From positions 1-64,000 of the forward strand of contig CADEFM010000003.1 of the NCBI GenBank assembly GCA_902826605.1: a stretch of 64,000 nt of DNA, given 5' to 3'. The stretch's first letter is position 1, and every line of letters begins with the position of its first letter. Made by a program: the position numbers and the translations under genes. Positions 1-9,196 of this stretch are shown one piece after another. Source of the stretch: an uncultured Acidobacteriota bacterium. Lineage in GTDB: Bacteria > Acidobacteriota > Terriglobia > Bryobacterales > Bryobacteraceae. Below the pieces are notes generated by a model. It did no database searches. It was not told the DNA's origin and saw only the letters and a program-made list of their open reading frames with translations.

Positions 1-10
1 CCCTAAAATC

Positions 11-55
11 TGGAGCGGGAGACGGGAATCGGACCCGCGACCAACAGCTTGGAAG
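11..55 (-). other. tRNA-Gly(UCC) 3'-half fragment, candidate att scar
   Basis: Read on the minus strand, this is the 3' half of a glycine tRNA: anticodon loop with UCC, T arm and acceptor 3' strand ending in encoded CCA. Similarity stops abruptly just 5' of the anticodon loop, and no D arm or 5' acceptor strand follows. The T loop has C where psi55 is normally encoded, so it is probably not functional. Such 3' halves are typical scars left where integrases recombine into tRNA genes. A short minus-strand reading frame (3-206) with a signal-peptide-like start ends inside this fragment and may be a truncated gene. Confidence 0.65.
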
Positions 56-359
56 TATGGCCCAAGATTGACAATAAAGAACATATGCGTTCATGGCGTT
101 CATCCCGACCATAGAAAACATTGGTGTTCTGAGCAGGACCCGCAGAAGTACCGCTTAACGCAGTAATCGCAGTAACGAAAAGGAGGCCCAGTCGACGTCT
201 CATCAACCGGATAATCGAGAGCGACGAGGCGGACCGCCTCCATGGCGGACCTCCAACCAGTCACCCGGCCCCGTCGCTCGCGACCAAAAAATGTACCAAC
301 AGGTCCGAACACGTTTGGCAAGTGGGCGATTGGGAGGTAAGAAGGAACGAGGAGTCTGT

Positions 360-617
360 ATGCGCTCTAGATTCAGGCTGGAAGTAGATGTCGTTCTGGG
401 TGACGACGAAGCCGCAAACGTAATCGAGGTGGCTCGGCAGTACATCGCTGCTGAGGGAGAGGTGCCAACGGTCGGCGAAAGTGGAGTTGTCCAGACGCTC
501 CGTCCCGAAGAGTTTATCGACGGAATCGAAGACGCCCTCATGGAACTATTGCAACGTAATCACCTGCTAGGTAGTGGGCGGGTTGAAGTCGAACGAGTGG
601 CCTGCCGATCCACCTAA
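360..617 (+). CDS. small hypothetical protein
   Basis: An 85-residue acidic protein of unknown function. The ATG at 360 is preferred over an upstream in-frame ATG at 291 because AGGAG lies 5 bases before it. No signal peptide or membrane segment is seen. It stands alone between the tRNA-Gly fragment and the left tRNA-Pro-like repeat. No family recognised. Confidence 0.5.
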   Translation: MRSRFRLEVDVVLGDDEAANVIEVARQYIAAEGEVPTVGESGVVQTLRPEEFIDGIEDALMELLQRNHLLGSGRVEVERVACRST

Positions 618-697
618 GGCCCGCTGCCCAGGCAGCGAGGTCTGGTGAGCAGGATTCGTGAAAGGAGATTTTCAACGGATATGACCGGTAATCCATC

Positions 698-739
698 TGC
701 GCCCAAGGCAGGTGCGCTACCAGGCTGCGCTACGCCCCG
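698..739 (-). repeat. tRNA-Pro(UGG) 5'-half fragment, left copy of island-flanking repeat
   Basis: On the minus strand this reads as the 5' acceptor strand, D arm and anticodon arm (UGG loop) of a proline tRNA. Similarity ends three bases after the anticodon loop. The same segment recurs in the same orientation at 26811-26849, with about four or five mismatches over 39 bases. Together they look like degenerate direct repeats bounding a 26-kb island. From 740 to 1072 I see no convincing gene; an open frame at 645-923 runs across the tRNA piece and is probably spurious. Confidence 0.6.
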
Positions 740-1072
740 ACTGCTCTACAACTCTGATTCCAGGCCACCTTCCCTATCGCTAGGAGTATCATCTGTCGGT
801 ATGGGCAGCTGCGCCGCTGCTGCTACAGGCCTCGCCTCTGCAAAGAGGCATCGCGCCGAGCATGGAAATCGTCAGTGCGCGGTTGCGTTAAGGGGGATCG
901 TTATCCTAACACATGTTTTTTAGCCCCCTCCGGAGCACCTCTGGACGCTTGTTTAGACCACCCGGACCGCGTTATGGCTTCCTATGGCACTCAGTATCCT
1001 CCCGGCGCTATGCGCGGCTTTTGAACGCGAGACAATAGACCAAATGGAAAGATATAACCGGGAGACAGGCGA

Positions 1073-1960
1073 ATGACTAAACGAGCTTCGTCAGGCAGCC
1101 CCTTGCGGATACTTGTCGCGTCCGATGGCTCAGATCAGGCGCGGTTGGCTCTTACCGCTACTGTTGACTTTCCTTGGCCGGATAGTGCGGAGGTGTGCGC
1201 CGTGGTCGTCCAGCAGAGAGGCTCGACGTATTCGCCGGCGGTCGAAGCGGCCATGCAACGCGGCGCGGACCTGACTGCGGAAGAAGCCCGCCGGTCCCTG
1301 GCGAAGCGTTGGCAATATGCGCGCGCGGTGGTTGCCAGAGCATCACCGGTGAAGGGCGTGCTCGACGAAGCCAAGCGGTTCGGGGCTGACGTAATCGTAA
1401 CGGGATGGCGGGGGCATGGTTCCGTACGCCGCATCTTGAATGGCAGCGTCTCCCGAAATGTCATTCGCCAAGCCACTTGTTCCGTACTGGTCGTGAGACG
1501 ACAGATGCATTGCCCTCGCGAGATCGTCCTAGGCTTTGATGGGTCAGTGGAGGCCCAACAGGCGGTTCACCTGCTGTCGAGACTTTCGCCAAAGGCGGGA
1601 CACGTAACAATTGTTCGAGTAGCAGATCAGGTGCCCGTACCCCATAATGCCTTGGTTTCCAAGAAAATCATGGCCATGGTCAGAGAGGAAGTCACAAGGA
1701 TCAACGCTGAGAAGTCCGGCCAGGAGAGAAGCGAAACGAAGCGTGCGGCCGAGGTGCTCCGAAGTGCTGGTTGGAATGTTCGCACAGTTTTTAAAACCGG
1801 CGCACCGTTAAATGCTCTGCGTACCGCAATGCAAGAATCCCGTGCCGATCTCCTAGTTATCGGTGCCCGTGGTACCAGCGGTCTCAGGCAGATGCTCCTC
1901 GGCAGTGTGGCGGAGGGTATGCTCAGTGAGTGCCCCGTCTCCATCCTGATTGCCCGGTGA
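1073..1960 (+). CDS. tandem-domain universal stress protein
   Basis: A 295-residue cytoplasmic protein made of two UspA domains (about 10-143 and 148-295). Both halves keep the ATP-binding signature G-x2-G-x9-G-S: GWRG...NGS in the first and GARG...LGS in the second. Both domains are therefore predicted to bind nucleotide. Tandem Usp proteins are linked to survival under starvation, redox and respiratory stress. GGGAGACAGG precedes the ATG. A divergent second tandem Usp is encoded at 14848-15714 on the other strand. Confidence 0.9.
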   Translation: MTKRASSGSPLRILVASDGSDQARLALTATVDFPWPDSAEVCAVVVQQRGSTYSPAVEAAMQRGADLTAEEARRSLAKRWQYARAVVARASPVKGVLDEAKRFGADVIVTGWRGHGSVRRILNGSVSRNVIRQATCSVLVVRRQMHCPREIVLGFDGSVEAQQAVHLLSRLSPKAGHVTIVRVADQVPVPHNALVSKKIMAMVREEVTRINAEKSGQERSETKRAAEVLRSAGWNVRTVFKTGAPLNALRTAMQESRADLLVIGARGTSGLRQMLLGSVAEGMLSECPVSILIAR

Positions 1961-2029
1961 ACCCGGATCGGGATCAACGAACGGCTGGTCCAGGTTAATG
2001 CAGCATTCAAAATAGGAAGGGAACATAGC

Positions 2030-2824
2030 GTGCGACTGCCGTCGGTCTTTTTCGGGCATGGAAATCCCATGAACGCTGTGGCGCAAAACTCTTACACGGA
2101 AGCATGGCGGCGTATTGGGGTCGCAATTCCGAAACCCAAAGCCATCCTGTGTATCTCCGCCCATTGGTACGTGCCTGGCACAGGCGTTACTGTTTCGACG
2201 GGACCCAGGACGATTCATGATTTCGGCGGCTTTCCCAGAGAACTCTATGAAGTGCAATATCCCGCTCCGGGAGATCCGGATTTGGCGCGCCGCGTTCAAT
2301 CCCTGCTGAAGCCGTTGCCTGTTGTACTGGATGATTCGTGGGGACTCGATCATGGCACTTGGTCCGTGCTTCGACATGTCTACCCGGAAGCCGATGTGCC
2401 GGTTGTGCAGTTGAGTATCGATGAAACCCGCAAGGCGTCATTTCATTTTGAGATTGGCCAACGGCTCGCCCCCCTTCGCGAGGAGGGCATTCTGCTGGCG
2501 GGCAGCGGCAATCTGGTGCATAATCTCCACACCTACGCTTGGGGACGTCAAGTTCAAGATCCGTACGATTGGGCTGCACGCTTCGAGACGGACGCGAGGA
2601 GTATGATGCTGGCTGGAGATTTTAGACCACTCATCGACTATGCGCGATTGGGGCCGGACGCAGCGCTCTCTATTCCAACTCCCGATCACTACCTGCCGCT
2701 GCTTTACATTCTTGGGAGCAAACAGGCAGGTGAGCAGATCTGGTTTCCGATCGAGGGCGTCGATGGGGGATCCATCTCGATGCTTGCCGCGCAAATAGGC
2801 GCCGCGCCAGCCACAGGTCGGTGA
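2030..2824 (+). CDS. ygiD: YgiD/LigB-type extradiol ring-cleavage dioxygenase (4,5-DOPA dioxygenase-like)
   Basis: A 264-residue protein of the LigB superfamily, closest in style to DOPA 4,5-dioxygenase YgiD. Conserved elements include the N-terminal FFGHGNPMNA, SAHWY near residue 45, GLDHGTW in the middle and DHYLPLL near the C-terminus; the histidines are the expected metal ligands. The family opens catecholic rings with O2, but the true substrate cannot be read from sequence. The GTG start at 2030 has AGGAAGGGA upstream. The stop overlaps the GTG of the next gene, suggesting co-transcription. Confidence 0.85.
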   Translation: MRLPSVFFGHGNPMNAVAQNSYTEAWRRIGVAIPKPKAILCISAHWYVPGTGVTVSTGPRTIHDFGGFPRELYEVQYPAPGDPDLARRVQSLLKPLPVVLDDSWGLDHGTWSVLRHVYPEADVPVVQLSIDETRKASFHFEIGQRLAPLREEGILLAGSGNLVHNLHTYAWGRQVQDPYDWAARFETDARSMMLAGDFRPLIDYARLGPDAALSIPTPDHYLPLLYILGSKQAGEQIWFPIEGVDGGSISMLAAQIGAAPATGR

Positions 2825-3474
2825 GCCGAGCACATATGGCCCTAGGAGATCAGATCATTGTCGGGGATTTCCTGAAAGTTCTCGACCTGATTGGGACCTT
2901 TGTCTTCGCAATCAGCGGAGCGGTTGCCGGCGTAAAGCACAGGATCGATCTGTTCGGGGTGCTCGTTTTGTCATTCGTGGCCGCGACTGCGGGGGGAATC
3001 GCGCGAGATATCCTCATCGGGGCCGTCCCGCCTGCTGCGATTCAAGACTGGCGCTATTTGGCATCGTCTCTCGCGGCAGGTCTAATCACGTTTTACTGGC
3101 ACCCTTTGATAGCGAAAATCAAGAGCCCGGTACAATTCTTTGACGCGGTGGGGCTGGGACTCTTTACGGTGACTGGGGCGAGCAAAGCCCTCGCATTCCA
3201 TCTCGGACCCGGGGCAGCGATGCTGATGGGTATGCTCACCGGCATTGGGGGAGGGGTTGCCCGCGATCTGCTGGTATCGAAGGTTCCTGTTGTCTTCACC
3301 GCCGAGCTCTAGGCAGTCGCCTCGCTCGCAGGAGTCTCAGTCGTGCTCTTTGGCGACTATGTTTTTCCGAGTTCCGCGCCTATCGCCGGTATTGGTGGCG
3401 TGGTTTGTGTCGTCTTGCGCCTTATCGCGCTTCGGAGAGGATGGCGGCTGCCCCTGGCCCGACAGCCGGATTGA
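2821..3474 (+). pseudogene. TRIC-type/UPF0126 membrane channel interrupted by an in-frame TAG
   Basis: The frame encodes a TRIC/YicG family membrane protein: two repeats of three helices, each with a GGGxARD-like signature (TAGGIARDIL and GIGGGVARDLL). After the codon for L163 (FTAEL) a TAG at 3310-3312 stops translation. The same frame then continues for 53 codons with the expected family ending (last helix, RRGWRLPLAR) up to TGA at 3472. A single base change at a position that is usually tyrosine explains the stop. The truncated product lacks the last helix. An alternative start is ATG 2836. Confidence 0.85.
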
Positions 3475-3492
3475 ATGTCAGCCGGCTTCGGA

Positions 3493-3837
3493 TCAACTCC
3501 CGGTCTTTGCGTCAAAGGCATCTATCGTGCGCGCGGAGTATACCATCGCCGCGCCCGCATTCACCATGACGGCGACCCCGAGTGCATCCACGACCTCCTC
3601 CTTGGAAGCCCCCGCCTTGATCGCAGCATCGGTATGCGCATTGATGCACCCATCACAACGAAGCGTGACCGCGACCGCTAGCGCGATCAGTTCCCTCGTC
3701 TTGGCGTCCATGCGCGTGGACTTTGCGTTTGCGCTGTTGAGGCCGATGTAGGCTTTGATCAGGTCGGGATTGGCCGCAGACATTTCCCTGATGGCCGCTT
3801 TGACTTGATCCCCATACTCGTTCCAATTCAACATCAT
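3493..3837 (-). CDS. AhpD-like carboxymuconolactone decarboxylase family protein
   Basis: A 114-residue all-helical protein with the family's redox motif CDGC-INAH in the middle, followed by the helix with KEEVVDALGVAV. CMD/AhpD-like proteins with CxxC act as thiol peroxidase partners or alkylhydroperoxidases. The decarboxylase function is unlikely with this motif. GGAGGGA lies upstream of the tandem ATG codons at 3837/3834. It is divergent from the pirin gene, with about 110 bases between them for both promoters. Confidence 0.85.
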   Translation of the reverse strand: MMLNWNEYGDQVKAAIREMSAANPDLIKAYIGLNSANAKSTRMDAKTRELIALAVAVTLRCDGCINAHTDAAIKAGASKEEVVDALGVAVMVNAGAAMVYSARTIDAFDAKTGS

Positions 3838-3947
3838 GGTTTTTGTTCCCTCCTACGATAACTACAGTTCCAATCCAGATATTCGGATGTGAGAGAGTAT
3901 ACCTGGACCGAGCGCTTCCAAGGGTACTGAAGAAGGAGAATTCGGCA

Positions 3948-4895
3948 ATGGCGAAGAAGCCCATGGTGGCGGCAGAAGAATGCAGCGCACAGGTTACATC
4001 GGAACAGACCGTTGAGTCGTTCCCAAACAGCGAGGTCCAGCTTGGGAGCCTCACCATCTCCAGGGCGCTACCGGTACGGAACAGGCGGCTGGTAGGGCCA
4101 TGGTGTTTTCTCGACCGATTCGGGCCTGTAACATTCACCGATGGGAAGCCGATGGATGTGGCACCGCATCCGCACATCGGACTGCAAACCGTCACATGGT
4201 TGCTCGATGGCGAGGTCTTGCACGACGATAGTCTCGGCTGCGAAGCCGTTGTTCGGCCTGGAGGCGTGAATGTAATGACGGCCGGCCAAGGAATCGCTCA
4301 TGCCGAACAGACGCCCGCAGAGAATAGTGGCGGTCTGAACGGCGTCCAACTGTGGGTCGCCTTGCCTAACGTTCATCGTGACATCGCTCCCTCTTTTGAA
4401 AGCTTCGCGGAGCTGACAACCACTGAAAAGCGCGGAGGGGCGATTCGAGTGTTCGCCGGCACACTCGGCGGGGTAAGTTCGCCTACGCGGCACTACTCGG
4501 AACTCGTTGGCGCGGATCTTGAAATCCATGCTGGGGAATCTCTGGAGCTCGGCCTTGCCGCGGATTATGAGCATGCTCTACTCGTGCTCCGCGGCGATTG
4601 TACGATAGAGTATCGGCCGCTGCAAGCCGAAGCGTTGCACTATCTTGGCACGCGCCGCACCAGTGCATGCCTCGGGTCTAGCTCGGGCGCCCGCGTTCTG
4701 CTGATCGGGGGCCCGCCGTTTCCGGAGAAGATCCTGATGTGGTGGAACTTCGTAGCACGGACAGCTGAAGAAATCGTCCAGGCGCGCACGGATTGGGAAG
4801 GAAGGCGACGCTTCGGCGAAGTGACCGCGTATGGCGGCCCGAGGCTGGTAGCGCCGACTCTAGCTCGATTCGCACGGCCAAATCCCCTCAGCTAG
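3948..4895 (+). CDS. pirin family bicupin protein
   Basis: A 315-residue bicupin. The N-terminal cupin carries the pirin metal site HPHIG (two His) and GIAHAEQTP (His and Glu). The C-terminal cupin ends with a GGPPFPEKI-like segment typical of bacterial pirins, which can act as quercetin dioxygenases or stress-related regulators. The ATG at 3948 is preferred because AAGAAGGAGAA lies 8 bases upstream; a longer in-frame reading starts at 3843. It lies with the AhpD-like gene and an alcohol dehydrogenase in a probable redox/stress cluster. Confidence 0.9.
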   Translation: MAKKPMVAAEECSAQVTSEQTVESFPNSEVQLGSLTISRALPVRNRRLVGPWCFLDRFGPVTFTDGKPMDVAPHPHIGLQTVTWLLDGEVLHDDSLGCEAVVRPGGVNVMTAGQGIAHAEQTPAENSGGLNGVQLWVALPNVHRDIAPSFESFAELTTTEKRGGAIRVFAGTLGGVSSPTRHYSELVGADLEIHAGESLELGLAADYEHALLVLRGDCTIEYRPLQAEALHYLGTRRTSACLGSSSGARVLLIGGPPFPEKILMWWNFVARTAEEIVQARTDWEGRRRFGEVTAYGGPRLVAPTLARFARPNPLS

Positions 4896-4981
4896 TTGCG
4901 GCTCACCACGCCCCTTGTACTCCTGAGGTGTGCGCGCTATAGTCCGGGCGGCGTCGAAGCTGTTGGGAAGGAGCGCGATCA

Positions 4982-6013
4982 ATGCAGGCTGTGAGATTTA
5001 CAGGGACAGGCCGACCCGCACAGGTTCAAGAAGTTCCCAAACCCCAGCCAGGCCCGGGTCAGGTTGTCATCCGGGTCGGCGGAGCCGGAGTATGCCACTC
5101 GGATCTTCACGTGATGGAGGAGGACCTTGGCTTCCATGGCGAATTCACTCTTGGGCATGAAAATGCCGGTTGGGTGGCGGAACTCGGTCCCGGCACAACT
5201 GGGTTCAAAGAAGGTGATGCGGTGGCAGTCTATGGTCCCTGGGGTTGCGGGCATTGTCATTCCTGTCAGCTCTCCACGGAAAACTACTGCGAAAATTGGG
5301 CAGCGCTCGGGGCATTCGGGGGCGGGCTTGGTTTCGATGGCGGGATGGCGGAATTTATGCTGGTGCCTTCCACTCGCTTCCTTGTCCCTCTTGGGAACGT
5401 GAGTCCCGTCAACGCGGCACCTCTGACAGACGCTGCGCTTACTCCCTACCACGCCATCAAGCGTGCGTTGCCCCAGATCACGCCCGATACGACGTCCGTC
5501 GTGCTTGGGGTTGGGGGGCTGGGACACATGGCTGTGCAGTTGCTAAGGACACTGACATCCGGAAGGTTGATCGCTGGGGACGTCGATACAGACAAGCTGA
5601 TTCAGGCGAAGGCCCTGGGCGCGGACGAGGTTGTCAATACCGCCGATGTCACCGCGGCTGCAGAGCAGATTATGAAGACCGTGGGCCCGCGAGGAGCAAC
5701 CTTTGTCCTGGACTGCGTGGGGATTCAACCCACATTCGATCTAGGCGCGAAAATCCTGGGCCGTAACAGTATTTGGACGATTGCCGGTTTAGGCGGAGGC
5801 CATCACGATTTCCACCACGGCAGCACGCCCTACGGCTGTACCGTGAGCATCCCCTATTGGGGATCGCGCGCGGAACTCGTGGAGATCATCGCCATGGCTC
5901 GTTTAGGACGTATCCACGCCGAAATCTCTCAGTTTCCCTTGGATCAAGCCGCAGACGTTTATGTCAGGCTCAAGGCCGGGCAGATCAAAGGGCGGGCCGT
6001 TCTCACGCCATAG
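4982..6013 (+). CDS. zinc-dependent NAD(P)-linked alcohol dehydrogenase
   Basis: A 343-residue medium-chain dehydrogenase. Catalytic zinc ligands are visible as GVCHSD (Cys) and GHE (His), and the structural zinc site as the CGHCHSCQLSTENYC cluster. The Rossmann fold carries GVGGLGHMAVQ, with Asp at the end of beta-2 (AGDVD) favouring NAD over NADP. It resembles AdhA-type secondary/allylic alcohol dehydrogenases. AAGGAG lies just before the ATG. The gene ends 14 bases from a convergent truncated gene. Confidence 0.9.
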   Translation: MQAVRFTGTGRPAQVQEVPKPQPGPGQVVIRVGGAGVCHSDLHVMEEDLGFHGEFTLGHENAGWVAELGPGTTGFKEGDAVAVYGPWGCGHCHSCQLSTENYCENWAALGAFGGGLGFDGGMAEFMLVPSTRFLVPLGNVSPVNAAPLTDAALTPYHAIKRALPQITPDTTSVVLGVGGLGHMAVQLLRTLTSGRLIAGDVDTDKLIQAKALGADEVVNTADVTAAAEQIMKTVGPRGATFVLDCVGIQPTFDLGAKILGRNSIWTIAGLGGGHHDFHHGSTPYGCTVSIPYWGSRAELVEIIAMARLGRIHAEISQFPLDQAADVYVRLKAGQIKGRAVLTP

Positions 6014-6026
6014 CGGTCGGGCATTC

Positions 6027-6620
6027 TCACTGCTGGAGCCTGTCCTTCGTGGCTCTGAGGGCTGCTAACGCGCCCTCTCGAGCGCCACTCCGGACGCGGC
6101 TGCGCACCAGGGGACCAAGGAACCCGCTCAGGCCGTCAGTTCGGCTGCGGCTCACAGTAAACAGCCAGAAGCCCTGCCCGCGCGCTGGGTCTGGAACCAG
6201 CACTCGCAGTTCTAACGCAGTCCGAAAATAGTGGCTTGCGTAAAGCATCTTCGACGCCACCACCGTTTCTTCCGCACCCTGGCGAATCGACAAGTGATTG
6301 ATACGAAGAGTAGGCTTCAGACCAAACTGTACGTCCTGCCAATACAGAAACGAGGTAACGCTCGAAGGCCGAAGCCTGGGAAATTCTAGCAGGTACTGGC
6401 GCAGGTCCGGCATAAACGTGGAGAGTTCGGGCATCCGGTCCACCATCGTTCGAAATTCGTTTGCAGCAGATGTTGGCCGAGGACCGTCCTGGTACACGGG
6501 CAAACGTTCAATCCCTCCTTCGAGATATTCCTTGACGTACTCAAGGGCCATCTGTCGGAAGATGCCGTTTGCGACCTCATCCCGGCTCGGTGCACGCCAT
6601 TTGACCTCGGTTTGAAACCA
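6027..6620 (-). pseudogene. 5'-truncated hypothetical protein fused to the broken end of marC
   Basis: The frame encodes the C-terminal part of an uncharacterised protein (YVKEYLEGG..., FLYWQDVQFGLKPTLRI..., ASKMLYASHYF). Coding-like sequence continues upstream of the first ATG (6551) as WFQTEVKWRAPSRDEV until it meets marC near 6620, where there is no start codon or signal sequence. The N-terminal part is therefore missing. Similar proteins, as I recall them, carry this SFLYW/ASHYF domain after an N-terminal extension. A shorter product from 6551 could still be made. Confidence 0.6.
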
Positions 6621-7149
6621 TGCCCATCAAACGTTCAATAGCAATGAGGCCTCGATCTCCGAGAATGCGGTAGAAAAAGGCGGACGCCAACAGAATCGAG
6701 CCACTGACTGCCCATGCGCTGGTCATTGCCAACAGAAGCAGCGGCAAAGACTCAGGTTCTGACTTTTGCAAAAGAAGTAGGACCGCCAACACCGACGGTC
6801 CGGCGAATAGCGGAACGGCCAGTGGCACCACGAACGGCTCGCCTTCCAGTTCCGAAGGGCCACTCTGATCCTGCGGGAAGATCATCCGGATGGCGATCAG
6901 AAAGAGCACAATGCCCCCCGACACGCTGATCGCTTCCTGATCCAGCCGAAGAAATTCCAGTACATAGCGCCCGAATAGCAGAAACACCAGAAGGACAATG
7001 TACGCGATGAAAATTTCACGAACTAATACCTTACGCCGGCGCGTAGCGGGAACCTTCCGAAGAACCGAAAGAAACAGTGGGATGTTGCCTAGAGGGTCCA
7101 TCACCAGGATTAGGGTCGCGAACGCGAAAAATACATCCACATTGGGCAT
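6577..7149 (-). pseudogene. marC: MarC family membrane protein, 3'-truncated
   Basis: The N-terminus (MPNVDVFFAFATLILVMDPLGN) is a typical MarC start with the conserved DPLGNIPLF segment. Several transmembrane helices follow, through RGLIAIERLMGMV. At that point the expected last helix is replaced by 12 unrelated residues, read out of frame from the neighbouring truncated gene. The deletion junction is near 6615-6622. The start at 7149 is chosen by family length; an upstream in-frame ATG at 7320 would overlap ftsH. Divergent from ftsH, 72 bases apart. Function is probably lost. Confidence 0.75.
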
Positions 7150-7221
7150 AGTACATCTCGATAGCGTGAAAAGCAGTTGCCAGTCGGAGTCCGTGCTGTC
7201 ACGATGACATGAGGAGATCGA

Positions 7222-9189
7222 ATGCCCGAAGACACTCGGCGTGCTGGGAATGGGACCGGACCGCAGCAGGACGAACCTTCCACTCAGCCCTGGCGCACGG
7301 AAGGTCTTCCTCCGAGGCAAAGTCCGCCCAAACGTCCTGGCTGGATCGTCCTCGTTGTTCTGCTCCTCGGTTACCTGGTTTCATTTGCGGTGCTCACCGT
7401 GCAGGACCGGCTAAATGGTCCCCAGGCCGTCTCCTACACGGAGTTCAAGACGCAAGTGGAGGCGCACAACGTCGCTGAAATTTTCACGCGCGGCGATAGC
7501 ATCGAAGGCTCTTTAAAGAATGAAGCGCCGATCCCGAGTGAGACCGAGCGTAAGTACAAACAATTCACAACGGAGCGTCCCACCTTCGCGGTCGATGACC
7601 TCCTCGGCCAACTCACGGCAAGCGAAGCCACCGTGCGAGCTACGCCTGTAGTTCAGCAGCGCGGCGTCATCGCGAACATGCTAATTTCGATCGCGCCCTT
7701 CCTGCTGCTAGTTGGATTTTATGTGTGGATGTTCCGGCGTCAGCGCGCAGCGATGGGAGGGGGTCTCCTGGGAGGAAACACCTCTAAACGTGTCGATCCC
7801 GAAAAGGTCCGCGTTACCTTTGAAGACGTGGCCGGCATTGACGAAGTGGAAGCCGAAATCAACGAGATTGTCGATTTTCTTCGCAATCCTCAAAAGTACC
7901 GCCGGCTCGGAGCACGCGCCCCGAAGGGCGTACTGCTGACCGGGCCTCCCGGAACAGGCAAGACTCTCCTGGCACGGGCCACCGCAGGCGAAGCGAACGT
8001 GCCTTTCTTCAGCGCCAGCGCGTCGGAGTTCATTGAGATGATCGTCGGCGTCGGCGCTAGCCGTGTCCGCGATCTGTTCTCAGAAGCTCGCAAGGTCGCT
8101 CCTTCGATCATCTTCATTGACGAAATCGACACCATCGGGCGCGCTCGTGGTGGCGCACGTTCCTTTGGTGGCCACGATGAGCGTGAGCAAACGCTCAATC
8201 AAATCCTCACAGAAATGGATGGATTCACCGGAGGGGAAGGCGTCGTCGTTTTGGCTGCAACCAACCGGCCCGACGTCCTCGATCCCGCACTGCTGAGGCC
8301 CGGGCGCTTCGATCGGACCATCATGGTTCATCCGCCCGATCAGAAGGGGCGCGTGGACATTCTGAAGGTCCACACGCGGAAGGTTCCGCTGGGGCCGGAC
8401 GCCAATCTGGAACAGCTCGCCGCCGCGACGCCTGGAATGACCGGAGCCGACCTGGCGAATTTGGTCAATGAGGCTGCGTTCCTGGCAGCTCGCCGCGGCG
8501 AAGACGCTGTTTCGCATCGGAATTTCACGGATTCTCTGGAGAAGGTCCAGTTGGGCGCCGCGCGGAGCGTCGTGATCCCGGAGGCGGAAAGAAGACGCAC
8601 CGCCTACCATGAAGCCGGACATGCATTGCTCGGGATGCTTCTGGAAGGCGCGGACCCCGTTCGCAAGGTTTCCATCATCCCTCGGGGACGAGCGTTGGGC
8701 GTCACGCTCTCGACACCCGAAGCCGACCGCTACGGCTACGACGCCAACTACCTGCGAGGCCGGATTGTCGGAGCGCTTGGCGGAATGGCTTCCGAACAGG
8801 AAGCGTTCGGGGTGGTAACCACAGGCGCCGAGAGCGACCTCGAAACAGTGACGCGCATCGCTCGCTCGATGATCGGACGTTGGGGTATGTCGGAGCGCGT
8901 TGGAAAGCTGTCGGTCTTGCCCGCCGAAGGCGACCCGCGCATGGCGGGGGCCTCGGACGCGATGCTCAATACGTTGGACGACGAGGTTCGCCGCATCACC
9001 GATGAATGCTATGAGGGGGCGAGGCGGCTTCTGCGCGAGAATCGCGGCAAACTCGATCGCATCGTGGAACAGCTTCTCGCAAAAGAAACCCTCGACGAGG
9101 ACGAAGTGTATGCGGTAGCGGGACTCAAGCGCCGGCACATCGAGACTTCACTTGCGCCGCCGCGGATCTCTGCCGACGGCCGCGCATGA
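7222..9189 (+). CDS. ftsH: ATP-dependent zinc metalloprotease FtsH (accessory paralogue)
   Basis: A 655-residue membrane AAA protease that degrades unneeded or misfolded membrane and regulatory proteins. Two transmembrane helices (about 40-62 and 150-168) flank a periplasmic domain. AAA motifs are GPPGTGKT (241-248), Walker B IIFIDEID and an SRH ending in RPGRFDR. The protease site is HEAGH (463-467). The pore loop reads EMIVGVGA, with Ile at residue 274 where most FtsH proteins have Phe. The N-terminus has a proline-rich 35-residue extension. It is followed 7 bases later by an MgtC/DUF4010 gene. Confidence 0.95.
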   Translation: MPEDTRRAGNGTGPQQDEPSTQPWRTEGLPPRQSPPKRPGWIVLVVLLLGYLVSFAVLTVQDRLNGPQAVSYTEFKTQVEAHNVAEIFTRGDSIEGSLKNEAPIPSETERKYKQFTTERPTFAVDDLLGQLTASEATVRATPVVQQRGVIANMLISIAPFLLLVGFYVWMFRRQRAAMGGGLLGGNTSKRVDPEKVRVTFEDVAGIDEVEAEINEIVDFLRNPQKYRRLGARAPKGVLLTGPPGTGKTLLARATAGEANVPFFSASASEFIEMIVGVGASRVRDLFSEARKVAPSIIFIDEIDTIGRARGGARSFGGHDEREQTLNQILTEMDGFTGGEGVVVLAATNRPDVLDPALLRPGRFDRTIMVHPPDQKGRVDILKVHTRKVPLGPDANLEQLAAATPGMTGADLANLVNEAAFLAARRGEDAVSHRNFTDSLEKVQLGAARSVVIPEAERRRTAYHEAGHALLGMLLEGADPVRKVSIIPRGRALGVTLSTPEADRYGYDANYLRGRIVGALGGMASEQEAFGVVTTGAESDLETVTRIARSMIGRWGMSERVGKLSVLPAEGDPRMAGASDAMLNTLDDEVRRITDECYEGARRLLRENRGKLDRIVEQLLAKETLDEDEVYAVAGLKRRHIETSLAPPRISADGRA

Positions 9190-9196
9190 CGAAGGC

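Noticed and set aside
645..923. 92-codon frame across the left tRNA-Pro repeat
   Set aside because: Low-complexity content, overlaps the tRNA remnant, no family features.
8080..9138. Long 352-codon open frame antisense to ftsH
   Set aside because: ftsH has clear motifs on the plus strand; high GC produces long antisense frames, and this one has no recognisable domain.
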